From Aquatica leii (Eukaryota > Arthropoda > Insecta > Coleoptera > Lampyridae): a stretch of 64,000 nucleotides of DNA. The stretch's first letter is position 1. Every line of letters begins with the position of its first letter. The position numbers were made by a program, and so were the translations under genes. The stretch lies in the NCBI GenBank assembly GCA_035610365.1, contig CM069432.1:75644520-75708519 (forward strand), given 5' to 3'. Under the pieces are notes generated by a model. That model worked only from the letters and a program-made list of their open reading frames with translations. It was not told the DNA's origin and did not search any database. Positions 36,110-51,100 of this stretch are shown in pieces.

Positions 36110-39100
36110 CTATTGGCTATCCGTTTGTGTATTTAAATTAATCTTTTCTACATTACTACTATCAAAATAGCTTGCTACATTATAAGACCTCTTCAGGTAA
36201 TTGTTATGAATATCTTGAAATTGTTTAGCAAAGTTAGCAAAGTCATACGGGTTTTTCGTTGTTTGTTTTAGCAGTTCATAGAATTTGTTTACGTATGGAT
36301 CGAAAGTACTCGAAGGAGAATTTGTTTGTTGAGTATTAATGCGATATGTATGTGATTTTGTCGTATGGAAGTATTTGTCTATGTTAAAAGGCGACGACGT
36401 TGAATATGAAAAATAAAATGGTTTTGGTGTTGTATATGTTTGTAATGTAGTGACAACGGTATTTACGGATGTTGTTGCTTCTGTAGTTTTAGGGGTTGTG
36501 TAACGATACTGGAAAGGAGTAGGAGTGGAATATATGTATTGGCGGGGAGATTTTGTTACACCTGAATCTTCATCATCATCGTGGAACCTGTATAATATAG
36601 TATTGCATCAATGTTCTATTAGGTTAGCTCATTTTGTATTTTTGTTAAAATAATTTTCAATACTTACAAAGGCCTGCCTTGTATTTGATCTCGTCTTATA
36701 TACGGTGTATTCTGTGAGTAATCTGGTATAATATTTTCGTGCTCAACTACACATCTTCCATTTAAACAGTACTGGAAAAAAATACACACTCTTAAAAATT
36801 TTAACTAAGTAACGTATTAAACGGCAAATCTCAAGAAAACAACATTTTAATAAAAATAAAATTGCTGTCTTCTTTGCTCCGAAAGAAGTGTTCTATTGTA
36901 AAACAAAGTAGGCAAGTTTTCTAGAAGCTGGAAAAGGTGACAATCAAACGGAAATATAGAGAATTAATTGATTTGACCTACATTTGTCCAATTTGTGTAA
37001 AAGTTGTGAAAAAATTGTTTTTTATTCGAGTTTTGAATGGTTGCCTTTTCTGTATAAAGCAAATCAATTGTGAAAATAGCAATATTAAAATTAAAACCAC
37101 TTTGCAGACCGCATTTGTAATGTCATGCTAATAATGTAGATGTAATTTTCCCATTCTATAATTACTGCATCTACCAATCACTTGTGATTTGTGATCAACA
37201 AGTCTAGACTGTTTAACTTCGTATATTTATTTTAAGAACATTATATAGATTCTTTTATAATCTGCTTATAAACAACCATTCACAAACAACATTTAGGAGG
37301 ATTAGGGTACTTTCTACATTCTAAAACTTCTACACATTCTGAATAGATAATGTAATATATAGTAGTTATTTTTTTACTAAATTCTTGAGAGTAATTTACC
37401 TGTCCATCGCCACAAGGAGATCCTTCTGCCGCTGGTCTATAAGCTACGCAGTAGCCACTACCCGAGTCGAAGCAGAATAGTTGAGCGCAAACTCGATCAT
37501 CTTTCTGTAATACCGTTAAATTAATCAGTTTTAATTACACATGCTTAATATATACAAAACAAGCACTGGTTCCTCGATCTCTCCTACATTGGGCATCTAA
37601 ACTTAACAATTTACCAGGAAGAACACGTGGTAATCCATCATCTTCGTGAGGAGCGTTAAATAAACACGTAGCTGTGTCGCCACTAAAAATTTTTTTTAAA
37701 TTATACGCTATAGAAGCACAATTATTACTTTAAGAAATGATGAAAACTAGAAATACTGCATGGTGACCATCTAAAGCCTCTTTCAGTGTGTCTTAAATCA
37801 GACATTATGTAGCCATCCGTCCATTGGCATTTTTCAGCGCCAGGACCTCCCAAATATGAAGGTGGAGGACTTCCGTCGTGCACTGCTCCGAGTCTGTGTT
37901 AAATTCGTTTTATTTAAAAGCTTCTGATAATCCATATACTTACAAATGACCAACTTCATGTGCTGCTACAATAATTCCACTAAATCCACCCGTGTCTTCG
38001 ATAATAGCTACTGAATTAACTTTTTCTAATCTTTTATTTACAACACATGCTCCTCCAACATACGCGAAGCCTACAATTGTAAACTAAGTTATTGACTTAT
38101 ATAATGGGTTAAACATTTATATTAGCACACATATTAGGATTAGTGTTAAATGTGTAATAATGGATGTTACTTGTTAATGATGTTAAACAGTTAGATAATA
38201 ATAAGTTCATGTAGGTATTAATTTAGTAAAATGATACAAGTACATCTGTGGGTATGCTCAAGTCAAGTCAAAGTATATGAATTTTTAAAAGTACAATTTC
38301 ATGCAATATATAAATCAAGCAAACGATCAGTTTAATTACTCACAGTTCTCTTAAATGTCGTGCATAGTGCAGAATAGGAGTATTTTATGTATAACAGATT
38401 TTCGTGCTTAAGAATCATAGAAATAATGAAATAATTAGGCAAGAAAAATATTGAACGTGCAGATTTTAACATTTTTTTTTTAAATTCATTCAACGAAGAA
38501 AGTGCGTTGGATTTATAGTTCGTACCTGCTGTGCCACGATTGCACACATCTCCTGTATACTGTCTTCTGCACATGTCAAGTCTGCAAAACAAATACGCTT
38601 TGTCATACAACGTCTATACAAATAGTATTTTACATATGTTGCTCTGGCTTGATGTGGTATAGTCTGCACGATATGTCAAAACGATTTGGTCTTTGTACAC
38701 CTACGTTTATTCACTCTTTCGCACCTAACATACATCTACAGATATAACACAAAAGAGTGAATTTGGCGTTAGCAAAAATAAATTAGTATTTGTTCCCTTT
38801 CAGTTATGATTTGTATTAAAACCTGTTTAAGTTAGTTCAGCAAATATATACACGCTTAAAATAGAATATAACGCTGCATTACCAGCAGTTCCTTTAGTGC
38901 AGCGACCACCTTTTCTGCGACGACACATGTCATACCTAGACAAAATCAATATCAAGAAAAAGCTGTGATACGTTGTACAACCATCAATAAAATGGCAATA
39001 CAGATTAATTGTTAACTCGTAGACTGTCACTTTTTTAGTGAAAGCATAAAATATAACTACGGATTAACAATTCCTTATTAACTAACAACGTAAATTAGCG

Positions 39101-42100
39101 TTGCCAGTTTTTTATATATACACATTTATAATTAAGTGAATACTGACTTAGTTATTGCTACGGCAATATCATAAACAGGCAGTCTTCTTTCTCGGAAAAG
39201 GTATTTTCCCATATCTGTAAGAGCAGCTGCGGAGTCAATTGCGTCACGCCCAACTCTATTTCTTTCTAAATATGGTGTAGCATCTCTTCCCTGAAACAGA
39301 ATTGTAATTATTCTAAAATATATTTTCATTTTAGATTTTAAAATATGGCAACTGATATCGTCTACAAATTTTTGAAGGATCAAAACAGACCATTTTCCGC
39401 AAATGACGTATTTGAAAACGTTGGAAAAGAACATGGAAAAACAGCGGTACAAAAAGCTTTAGATAAATTAATTACAAAAAATAAAATTTTTGAAAAAGTT
39501 TACGGTAAACAACGAGTTTATTGTGTTAAGCAAGATGAAACTTTAGACAGAATTAAAATCTGCGAGCAAGTGCAACAGATGGATCAAGAAATTAGCAAAA
39601 TAACGGAACATTTAAAAAACGTTGAAAAACAATTGGAAACAAAAGGCGCTGCATTATCTGGTCTACAGGGTAAAATGACAACGGCTGAAGCTAAACTAAA
39701 ACGAAACGATCTGCGTAAAGAGGTGGAGAGTCTTCAACAGAGATTAGAAGAATTTAAAGAAAACGATAAACCGGTCACACCACAAGAGAAATTAAAAATA
39801 ACTACAGAACATGAAAAGTATTTGAAAGAATATCGAAAGCGTAAACGTATTTGTATGGACATTTTAAATTCAATTTTAGAAAACTATCCAAAACCTAAAA
39901 AGCATTTGTTTGATGAGATTGGAGTTGAAACTGATGAAGATGTCGAGTTTAACTTAGATTAAGTCTGTATGTATTGATTATTTTAGAATAAATTATGTTT
40001 TACTTACTCTGCTGATTATAATTCCAGCGATTGAAATTCGCACTCGGGGTCCTTTTAAGAGTTTGTACCTCAAGTCGACGCCATTCCAAAAGGATATAAA
40101 GTAGCGTTTAATTTGAACATTGTCGCCTCCGTGTAATTTATATCCGTCATAGTCTACTATGACCAAAATTTCTGGATATATTATGTACGGCGCTTCTCTT
40201 TTTCGTCGGCTGTGTGATGTTACATTTCTTGCATTTTTTCTATATCGTTTTCCCATGTGATCTCGTTCCATAAAAGCTAAAATTTTAATTATTTTTGGTT
40301 TTGATTTAAGCATTATCAAATTTTAATCGTAATTATATTTTGAAATGATTATGAGCTCGTTAATGCCAGTTATTCCTGCATCTTTAATTGTAATTTTTAT
40401 TTTAATAGCATTTATAAAACACGCAAATTTTAATATTCATATATTTTATTTTATGTACCATAATCACTTGTGTCATCCTCAAGACCCTTCCTTTTATAAA
40501 CAATATGTTGATGTCCTTGTGATTGTTTGTTTTGTATATTTCTTTTAATTGGTAAACCAGTGTCAATGGCAACTTCAGAACTAAGTTCGCCATCTTCATC
40601 CAAGAACATTTCATCATCGTCTCGTTCATTTTCTGTGGTGATAGTTGCAGACTTTTCCGTCGTCGTTGTAGGCACTTTTTTATAACCAGCACTGGGTTTA
40701 TCGTGTAGTCTTCTCGGTATTGGACGAATGACCAAGTCCGAACCTATACTTCCTTCCTAAAAGTTAATTAGTTTTTAAACTTTGTAACAGTTTTCTTAAC
40801 GAAGGCTACATGAAAGTTTTTTGCAATAATGCAAAACCAATTTCTTAATTTGAACAATCAACTGTATAATCTTACACAATCAAGGTGACGCCACCAATTG
40901 CTTGTTCTAAAAGTTTAATTAAATTGTCAATAGTTCGCACCGGCATCTTACAGGGTTTTTTTAAACATTGCTGATTTATTCAAATTTTGAAATAATTATT
41001 TAGCTTTCAAATATCTTCAAACAATCTGCGGTTTCAAATTTTACAAGATTGAAAAAACTGTTAAAAATATACAGTTTTATTGCGTTTTCGTGTTGAAATA
41101 AAATAAGTATCTAATTTATATTGAAGATAAAGATTGAAAGAATTTGTAATGTCTTACAATAATTGCTAAACGAGGAGTTACAACTACTTTTATGTAATGT
41201 GACATAATCTACGAATGCACAAAAAATGTGAATATAATGTTGATCGTATTTTATTGTCAATCTACATTATTTGGATTTTCATTAGAAATATGCTTAGTTA
41301 TTATGAGTATCGTATTAATTTGTATTTGAATTTTCTTAATTGCATCAACAATGACTTTTTTTGTTAAAAAACCAACATTTACTGAATATAAACCATTATT
41401 TGCATAACAACATTTCTTATTCAAGAGAAAAATAGCTAAAATATCTAAACAAGCAATTACTTACAGGTAGTTTCACAGCTGTTAAGGTCAAGTATTGCAA
41501 AAACCTCTGTCGTTTGAATACTTGATGCATAGCAATTAGTGGTCGATATTTCGCTTATAAAAATTGGTCAAGGTAAGGTGTTGTAGCATACCATAAGTAA
41601 TAACAAAATTGTTACACTGACTAATCTACAGTTCTTCAAACTTTGTGCAGTTTCTTATTATGACATACACATTACAAATTAAAGTTTCTTCACTCAAATA
41701 GAATATTGATTGCTTAAAAACCACTTTATTTTTTAAATATTAATATCGACACATATTTTTTGTGTTATTCACTTTAATGTTTATATTTAATTTTATAATT
41801 TAAACAGGTAGATAGAAAACAATGAATGCAACTTTACTTGCATGCCTCATAATAAGGTACATATGTCGTAAATTTTAATTAACTGTCTACTAAATAAAAA
41901 CGCATTTAATATTTACTGAGTTACTCTGTTATATCTCAACTAAATCTATTACTTTAATATGTCAAAGATTAATATCGTAATTGCTATGCTAATTAGTACA
42001 AATCGTTCTATGGTAGACCTACGTTTTTTGTCATCATTGATGAGAACTAGTTTTTATGTATATTTGTAGTTTTCATTCATGCATCGAGATCACAAAAAGT

Positions 42101-45100
42101 TGAGTTTACTCTAGTTTATTTTGTATGTATGATTATTTTTATTCGTGAGCAGTCGACGTATTTCACTGATAGTTAAATTTATTTTTAACTTTTAGCAAAC
42201 CATTTTCAAATTCGGTCACTATTTGTTAATTAATTGCAAAGTACTATAAATTTTGATTCAATTAATTTCTATACTAGTTTAGATTACTTATTTGAAAAAA
42301 TTAAAAGCGATTAGTTAACACATTTTCTTGATTTAACGCTCATATACACATTTCTAAAATTTAAAAAAAAATCTGAACTTATCTAATAACAAAATCTTCA
42401 AAATCTAGCTATCAGAACGACATGAAAATTCTATTTTATATAAAGGTTCAATAACCAATTAGAGAAAAAAACAGTTTTTACTCTGATTCGATGTATGAAA
42501 AGATATCTATACTGACTTATTTTATTCATTTATTATTATGACAAATTATTATAAAATAATACCACGTTTTGTATTTATAACAAGAGGCGTTTTACTCCCC
42601 AAAAATTCAATTCTAATTGCTATAGCAATTCGTACAATTCTAGCACGTGGACAATACTTCCAAATTGTTTTATAATCTGCATTATGATTAACAAAGTTTA
42701 AAATGAAGTATAAGTCTAAAATTTATTGTTTTAGCGGTTTTATGGCTACCCTAGTACAAAGTTCAAAATCTTTTTGAAAATATTGAAATTGTAATTGTGA
42801 TATTTTTCGATGAAACTATATAGCCAAAAAAACATTTTTTTCTTTTGGCAGCACATTTTGAAAAATTGAAAGCTATAACCAAACGATGTGTTTTATTTAA
42901 ATATATGCACGTGACATTATTTTCGACTAACTTGAGCTGCACTAGATTTTTGGGTAAATAATCTGATAATTTATTAAAAATTAAATACTTACAAGTTTTC
43001 GAACGTAACGACCTGAAGAAGACCGTTAATTACGTTTCAAATCTGATTTCATTTCATTCATTATTACATATGGCAGTAAGTTGTGAAGCACCCGTTTTTT
43101 AGAGACAGGTAAATAATATTTCATTTGTTGATAAAACATGAACAAATTTAAATTTTATGATAAATTAAATTTGATGAGTTGAAAGAAAAAATTACGAAAC
43201 GATATACCAGGATCAAGTAATTTTATTTAAAGCTATTTGAAGAGTTCAAATCTTTATAATTAATCTAGTAGAAAAATTCATTTCTGCAACATTTTCAAAA
43301 CGATTTTTATGAAATAAAGAAATATACCAGAATCGTTTCACACTTGTCTCAAATTTGATAAATGTCCGCCCTTTGCAATGTTTCTATAAATCATTTCCTA
43401 AATCATTCTTGAAATGTTTTAAAACACTTCTAAAAATGATAACTAGAGTCGTTACTTATTCATGTTCATTTAATTTATTAAATTGTTTCTTAAAATAGCA
43501 TTGGAACGATTATTAAGTTTAAATCCAAAATAAGGAAAGTATACGTTCAAAAAATGATTTTTTGAAATGTTTTTGGAACGTTTACACAGGCGGGGTTTGC
43601 AACGATTATAAAGTTCAATTTCAAAATAATGCAATTATGCGGATCTTGACGGCCGATTGGACTTGTTTAACGAATAAAAAACGTCATTTGATATATTGCT
43701 TTATAAACAACCAAAAAATATAATAAGTATCACGAGTGAGACTCGTTTTTTTATACGTTTTGCAAAGGTTACATACCACGAGTTTGGCTCGTTATTTTGT
43801 CCCAATGGATTAATACTGAATCGTCAAAAAACAAAGCTATCTAATAGCTTTTTGTATTGAGTTTTTTAACGGTTTCATATGTATAATTTTGGAAATACAA
43901 ATACAAATCATTCAAAAAATGTACGTGTAAATCGTTTCTAGAGACATTAAAAGATGATAAATGTGTATTATTCTGCAACGTTACGTAGATAACTCAGTAA
44001 ATTATTTTGGACATCAACGTTTAATATTTAGTGAAAACTAACTGAAAATATTACAAACACGATTTAGGCAATAATTTTTCAGTCAATTTTGATATTATTT
44101 CTGAAATCGATTTGTATGCGCTTCAAAAACCGTCTAAAAAACAATGTTCGGATTCGCTTTAGAAGCAGTATGACATTGATTTGAAAACGTTTTATAAACG
44201 TTTTAATGTACCATTTAAGCGTATTAAAAATGTTACAAATGTAAATGATTTAGAAACGTTTTGCTCTACTAGGGAAACAAATTAATTTGTTTTCAAAAAT
44301 GTAAGTTATTGGAAGCGTCTAACCAAATGTTAATATTAATAAATTAAATATTTTATATATAATCAGAGCTTAAAGTAATCTTTTTTAAATAATTGTAGCA
44401 ATAAAACGTTACTTATTTATTTTTGTATTTTTTACTTAGCTCATAATAAATGTTATAATTCAGGTCAAAATTAATTAACGCGCTTCTTGACAACTGTGAC
44501 AACTACCAATCTGTGCCTTGATTTCTAATTTTAAATTAATATCTTAAATTAAAATTAAAAATTTTTTTTATTAACGCTAAAAGTTTAGTAAAAGACTTTT
44601 AATAATTTTAGTTGTGAAAAAACGGTATATAAATTATGGTTGAGAATATAATTATAGCTTTTGCGACTTATATCTCTTGATTCTTCTCAACTTTGGTATA
44701 CATTATACAATATTATTATGTTTCATGGCGAAGGATTAAGTATAAAATCAGATGTTTAATTTAGCATTTGTATGCAGCTCTAATAAAACTGATGTTTATT
44801 TTCTTTGAAGATTTTTACAAAAATCTGAGTACTTACTACTATGAGACCTCCATTTTGTTCATCCCTGCGAATAAGAAACGCAGCTTCGTTGTCTTCATCT
44901 TGGTACACGTTACCAATTTCTTCTTCCTAAAAAGAAATTCGCATTAATTTTATAATTATCACCTTTTACAATTTTCTGTTTAATATCATTTGTTTACACA
45001 AAACATTTATCAATTTTTTGCTGTTAAACAGATACGGGCAAAAAATAAGTTAGCTAACGCAAAAGTGATTTATGTAATCATTATGAAATATGTACAATAA

Positions 45101-48100
45101 GGTTAACGGTAAAAATAAAGGCACGAAAAGAGCTACTCCAATTGCGTGTAGTGTTCAGCATGTTAACATACAATTAAGACTGCGTTTCTATTTTACTACA
45201 AACTGATGCATTAAAGTAAATACGGAATAGTATGCAAGAAACATGCTAATGATGTTTTAATTGTAACTTATAATAACAACAATAATAAAGAATTAAATAA
45301 AGGAGAATAATTTACTGTTTTCTCTAATTATTTCATCAAGTATAACAAATACCGCATATTACGTTACACAATTTTAAAATACCTAATAACGTAACGATTT
45401 AATTGTATCTTTGCGGTACTCAGTTTAGGTTACAAGCCTAACTCGTTCACGCTCTGATTTATTATTACGTCACTTTAAAGTTGGGTAAAAATTAATATTT
45501 TCTATCAAATAACGATAACTGATTATCAATCATTGAGACTGTTTATGAAAGTGGTTAAAATTTAATCTTTTCATAACTTACTTCGTTGTTTCTTAATTGA
45601 TTTGTGTGTGCATCAAATAATTAGAACACGCATTATTAACGTCAGTCACTTAATATTAATGTTATGCACATTTTTAGATGTAAAAAAATATTTGCAGTTT
45701 TCTTCACAACACGCAAGCTAAATAGCAAAATAATTATAGTTGCAGTTGGATTAACGGTATTGGTTATGATGGTTAATGAATTTTTATTCTCAATTACGGC
45801 ATTTCGTATAAGTTTTATGAAGATATTAAAAACTTAAAAATAAGGCATTGCTAAAATTTTAAACAATTTTTAATATAACACTCACGAGTCACAAACGTGG
45901 CGCTCAGTACTTCTTCAACCTATGAACGCCAAAATAAAGCTAAAAAAACTTTGGTTTTGGCAGTCATATTCTTTATAATAGCAACGTATTTGTCGTATTA
46001 AAAATAACGTTTTGTACACTATCAACGTTCTCATTTAAGAAGAAAAACATGAGTTTCATATAAACACAATTTTGTAAGAAACAATTTTAAATGTATTAAA
46101 TAGGAAATCCCTCTAGTAGGTAACGAGAGAAATCATACAACGTTTGAATTAACGGCTATGTTTCAGATACAACGGGTATTCTTCAGTCAATATATGAATG
46201 AAGAATGAAATCAATAAATTACAATTACATATAACACACGCGACAAATCAGATCCAACACATACCAAAAACAATTGTTGACTTATTGTCGTGTAAGTGGA
46301 TAAGTGACAGTGGCGTTTCAATTAAACATATTGAAATAATAATAATTTAAACAGTTTTTTCATTTGTAAAATAAAAAATAAAAACAAAATCTAATAACAG
46401 AATTTATAAATTATTAGTTTAAAAGTAATAACAAATTGCAAAAGCCGTCCGAATTTAGAAAATACGTTTCACAAACGTTTGATGGCAGAGAATACGTTGC
46501 ATTATTCGAATGAAAAAGAAAACTAGGAGAACAACAAAGATAACCCCATTTTTGGTTTGTGTTATGAATAAATTGCTTAATTGGCTTTATCGTTGGTACA
46601 CATTTGTCATAAACTTCTTCCTTACATTTCAAAGTTTTAGTTCTATCAAGTATATAAAACTTACAAACAAACGAATAAAGCATGTTAAAGTTCCATTTAA
46701 ACGACCGTATGTGTAATCAAACTAATTATTCATCCGAATATCAGTTTTTTTATTTAATTGTAACAAGTATATTAAAAACTACTTCTTTGAGAAGTAGTAA
46801 TTTTGTAGGTTATAATTTGGATTAAAAGAAATTAGCATTGCCAACGCTAGACTAAATTTTAGTTTTTAACCAGCAATTACATTTTTAAATAACTGATTTG
46901 ATTAGCGAGTTTCTTATTTAATTCATATTCACACGACTATCTCGTAGGGACTTCTTTTCTGGCACAGACTATAGATATTTATGGATGAAGGGCATTATTT
47001 CGATGATTACTTTCCTTATTCCTGTATATAAAGAAAAAATATATTGCTAGACAAAATGTAGTTTCACCTAAAATTGTAACTTTTAAGGCTTTCATAGATA
47101 ATTCAGAAAATTTTTATTATTTACGTCACAAACAGAAAAAGATAAGGTATCGATTGGAAAAATTAAAAGTTATAATTCAAGCATTAAAAAAATTTTACTT
47201 AACAAAACATTGTTTTGGTGTATCGTCTTTTTTTTTAAATTAAAATAAATTACGCGGTTTTTAGTAATGGTGTATATATATGGATATTAATACTTATTTA
47301 TTATTAAATTATAAAGTTTTTATAACTAAGATGCAATATGGCAATAAGTATATTGTTCCAGCTGTTACCTGTTTCTCTAATTTACTGAATGGATGTTTTA
47401 AATACAGATGAAATAATTAGACTTTATTATAAACGTGTCTAATGGCAGATATACTTTTTTTAAATGCGGAAATGAGACATTACCATTAATTGGTAATTCA
47501 TGCTCGATGAACAAATGGAATGGGCAAAGCAAAATACTAAGCGCCGTCATACCGGTAGATGCGGATTTAAGTGGGTCAGGTAACGGATGGCTTTCACTAT
47601 TCATGAACTATACAACACTGACACTCACACTTTCTTATTATGGTGATTATATCCGAAGGTTGTGTGTGGTAGTAGATACTTTTTTAACTAAACAAAATCA
47701 ACTGGAACAATGTAAAATAATTTCTACACAAAAAATATTTGTTTAGTCTTAGATAATAAAGAAAATTCATGCAATGATCAATGCGAACTCAATCAAAAAA
47801 CCACATTATATAATATTAATTTCGATTTATTTAACAACCGAGCCTCGTCAATGAAGGATCACAACCGAGAAGAAAAATGTAGTCACTTTAAGCTTTAGAA
47901 TTACTTAATTTTGTTAATATTGATATTAGTACAATAGATATTAAGACAAACTTACACCTTACATAACATTACATATTTTATTACTTATCAATTTTAATCA
48001 AATTTCGTAACTCTTAATTATCTTTAAATATTATTAGTTTGAATGTTTTGTAGACTATTTAACTTGAATAATATTTTGTATTTTAAGAAAAAAATAATTA

Positions 48101-51100
48101 ACAAAAATAAACATTTGGCTGCTGGAATTTATTTGGGTTTTAAAAATTGTTAAAATACTTTTGTTTGCTTTTTTATCGTTATATATTCTGATTCTGTTGA
48201 ATTTTTATTTTTCTGATAATGGCAATGCATTTTTTAAACGGAATTTTTAAAATAGTTCAAAGAGAATTACTTAAATTGTTTAGTCATTATATACACTTTT
48301 AGTAAAAAAGATATTAATTTGTTTCCGTCGATCATATGTTAATAGTAATATTAACGTATAATAATGTATCAGAAATAGATCGTTAATAACCTCTATTAAT
48401 AAACGATTTTTAACCAATGAATGAATTTCTATTAATGTACGATTTTGTATAGCAACAGGAACCACTGTTATAACGATATTGCGCGACTACTAGATATAAC
48501 AACGGGTTACGTATACTTTAGTTTGCTTCTAATTTCACACGTTTTACTAAAGTACGATCAACGGAAAAACTTTAAAACTAACTCGTTTGTTAATCGGCGA
48601 CAAATATTTTCGACAATATTAACGCGTTCGCTCGCTACACTCGCTCACGGCGATTATTAATCGCGATCATTAACAACCTTGTTTGTTAAATAACTATTTA
48701 TTAATGAACAAGTTGTATAGCAGCGAATGAAATCCTTAGCAACCACTGATTTAACGATATTGCGCGACTACTAGATATAACAACGGGCTACGTATACTTT
48801 AGCTTCTTTATAACTTCACAGGTTTTACTAACGCACGATCAATGGAAAAACTTTAAAACTAACTTGTTTGTTAATCGCCGACAAATAGTCTCGACAAAAT
48901 TAACGCGTTCGCTAGCTGTACTCGCTCATGGCGTTAAAATGTCTCGATTATTCATCGCTATGATTAACAAGTTTGTTCGTTAAATACCTAGCATTTATCA
49001 GCTGTTTTCAACAGTGTACTAGTTCATTTCAAAAGGGTTTCATACAATGTCGAGTTTAATAACAGATCGTCTTGAAAGCGATAATATTAATTATTAAAAT
49101 AAATACTGCAGTTTAAACTATTGCCTGTTTAAAACAGCAAAGCAAACACATGTAAATATATAACATTTAAAAATATTCTTTATGTAATTAAATTAAATTC
49201 GAAAGCAGAGTTTAAATTATGTAAGGAATCTTAGAATACCTAATAAATCATACACAGCGATACTAAACAAACATTTTAGAATGCATTTTAGTAAGGAGTA
49301 TATGAATGTTAAAGGTACGGTAATAAATAACTTGTGCTATGTCCACTATAACCTCGAAATTGCAACTAGCTCTAAAGGATCGGGACGGCTACTTAAAATA
49401 GTTTTTACATATACTTTGTAAATTATCACGCGGATGTCGACGTATATGTTTATTACCTCATTTTTCACAATGCATAAGATAATACACAGTGACGGCTCGT
49501 GCACTGATGCCGAATAAACGGAAATAATAGAACTTTCACATAGTTCGGACGGTGATGAATATGCTGATTTTGATTCCGATAGCGATTTCGATCCCGAAGA
49601 ACAAGAAGCTCATATATCATCTGCAAGTGCAACGTGAAATACGTTGCAAGGAATGGAACAGAATGGAAATCTCAACTTTGTTCAAGAGGAAAAGTACGGT
49701 CGCATAACATTATAAGACAAAGTTACACAGAGTTGTTTTGTTAACAGGTAAAGTGATCTAGTAGATTGTCTTTATTTATTGATTTACTTGTAATGGAAGA
49801 GATTGTACTTTAAACTAATGTAAAAGCTAGAAGAACTTTAGCAACCTGGAAGTCATGTGATTGTACAGAATTGTATGCTTTTTTGGTTTATTACTAACAG
49901 CGAGACATTTGATCGCAACTAATTGTAATTATGAGGTTACTTGAAATTAAATATAAGAACCACTAATATTTAGATCAAGACTCATAGTAAAATCACACTA
50001 TGAGATGGCTCTACTATCAAACACTTATGTATTGGTAACTATTCTTGGATAGTAACCAATGTTAATAAAATTTATATTTTTGTTAGACATTCTATTACAG
50101 CTTGAAATGTTATTGTTGGTTGCATCGTCTAGTTCTATTGTTTTCCTGTTGTCTTTATCGGACGAGGTTATAGTTTCTGTATTATCGTCGATATAATCAA
50201 ATTTATTTCAATTGTAAAGCTGTCCTTGTTATCACATACTACTTTATATTTTTGTTTTGCTTGTTGTGGTAATATCACTTCCTCTTTGGATTTTTTAAAG
50301 TCAGAATTTTCAAAATATGAATAAAAACCAGTACGACGTTTGAATATCCGCATGTTTTAAGACAAATATTCACATGCTTATCTCACTGTGTTCCTTTGTA
50401 TACAGACAATTCATGGCAAAACACTACACGATAGAATAAGATGTGAAGACCTAAGAGAAATTAGAAATATATCGGATGTAGCAAAACTAGTACAACAAAA
50501 AAGAAAGCAATGAAACAAATACGTAGACAGGATAAAAAATAACAGACTAGATAAAAGTGAATAAATAAACACAAAACTAGTGGGGCAAAGAACACAGCGA
50601 AAGACCAACAAAACAATGGCACGAATCTTGGACGTTAACATAAGAAGTGGCTTAAAATGGAGGAAAAACCAGGGGAAAAACATGCAACTGCCTACCTATA
50701 TGGGAAACCATATATGAAATAAGAAGAAGATAGGTATTTACAGATTGTAATTATAAACTACTTACTTAAACTATTCTGTTTAAAAAATATTTTTTATAGA
50801 TACATTTTTTGATAGCTTTTTTATACAGATTACTCATTATTCAGCAAATAAAAATTTGTATGACATATTTGTCCTTTTTTATTTCATTAGCAACTACCGG
50901 AACTGAAAGTGGCTAACATCAGAAAATATTTGATGATATAAAAGATGAAACCCTTCAGCTGGCCATTACTGGTGTCGTTACTCTGGATTCTTTATTATAA
51001 AAATACTTGGTTATTTTTTAACCGCAGACAAAAAATGAATTTAAATTAATTGTTTTATAATGCACACAGTTAACTTGATGCATTTTAAATTTTAAGCGTT

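Noticed and set aside
39132..39452. 106-codon minus-strand frame starting inside HOP2
   Set aside because: Its downstream part is the protease exon 39148-39290; the upstream part is the antisense of HOP2 and intron, past the CAG acceptor at 39291-39293.
40402..40692. 96-codon minus-strand frame in the protease locus
   Set aside because: It is a shifted frame of the prodomain exon 40459-40756, whose correct frame joins its neighbours in phase.
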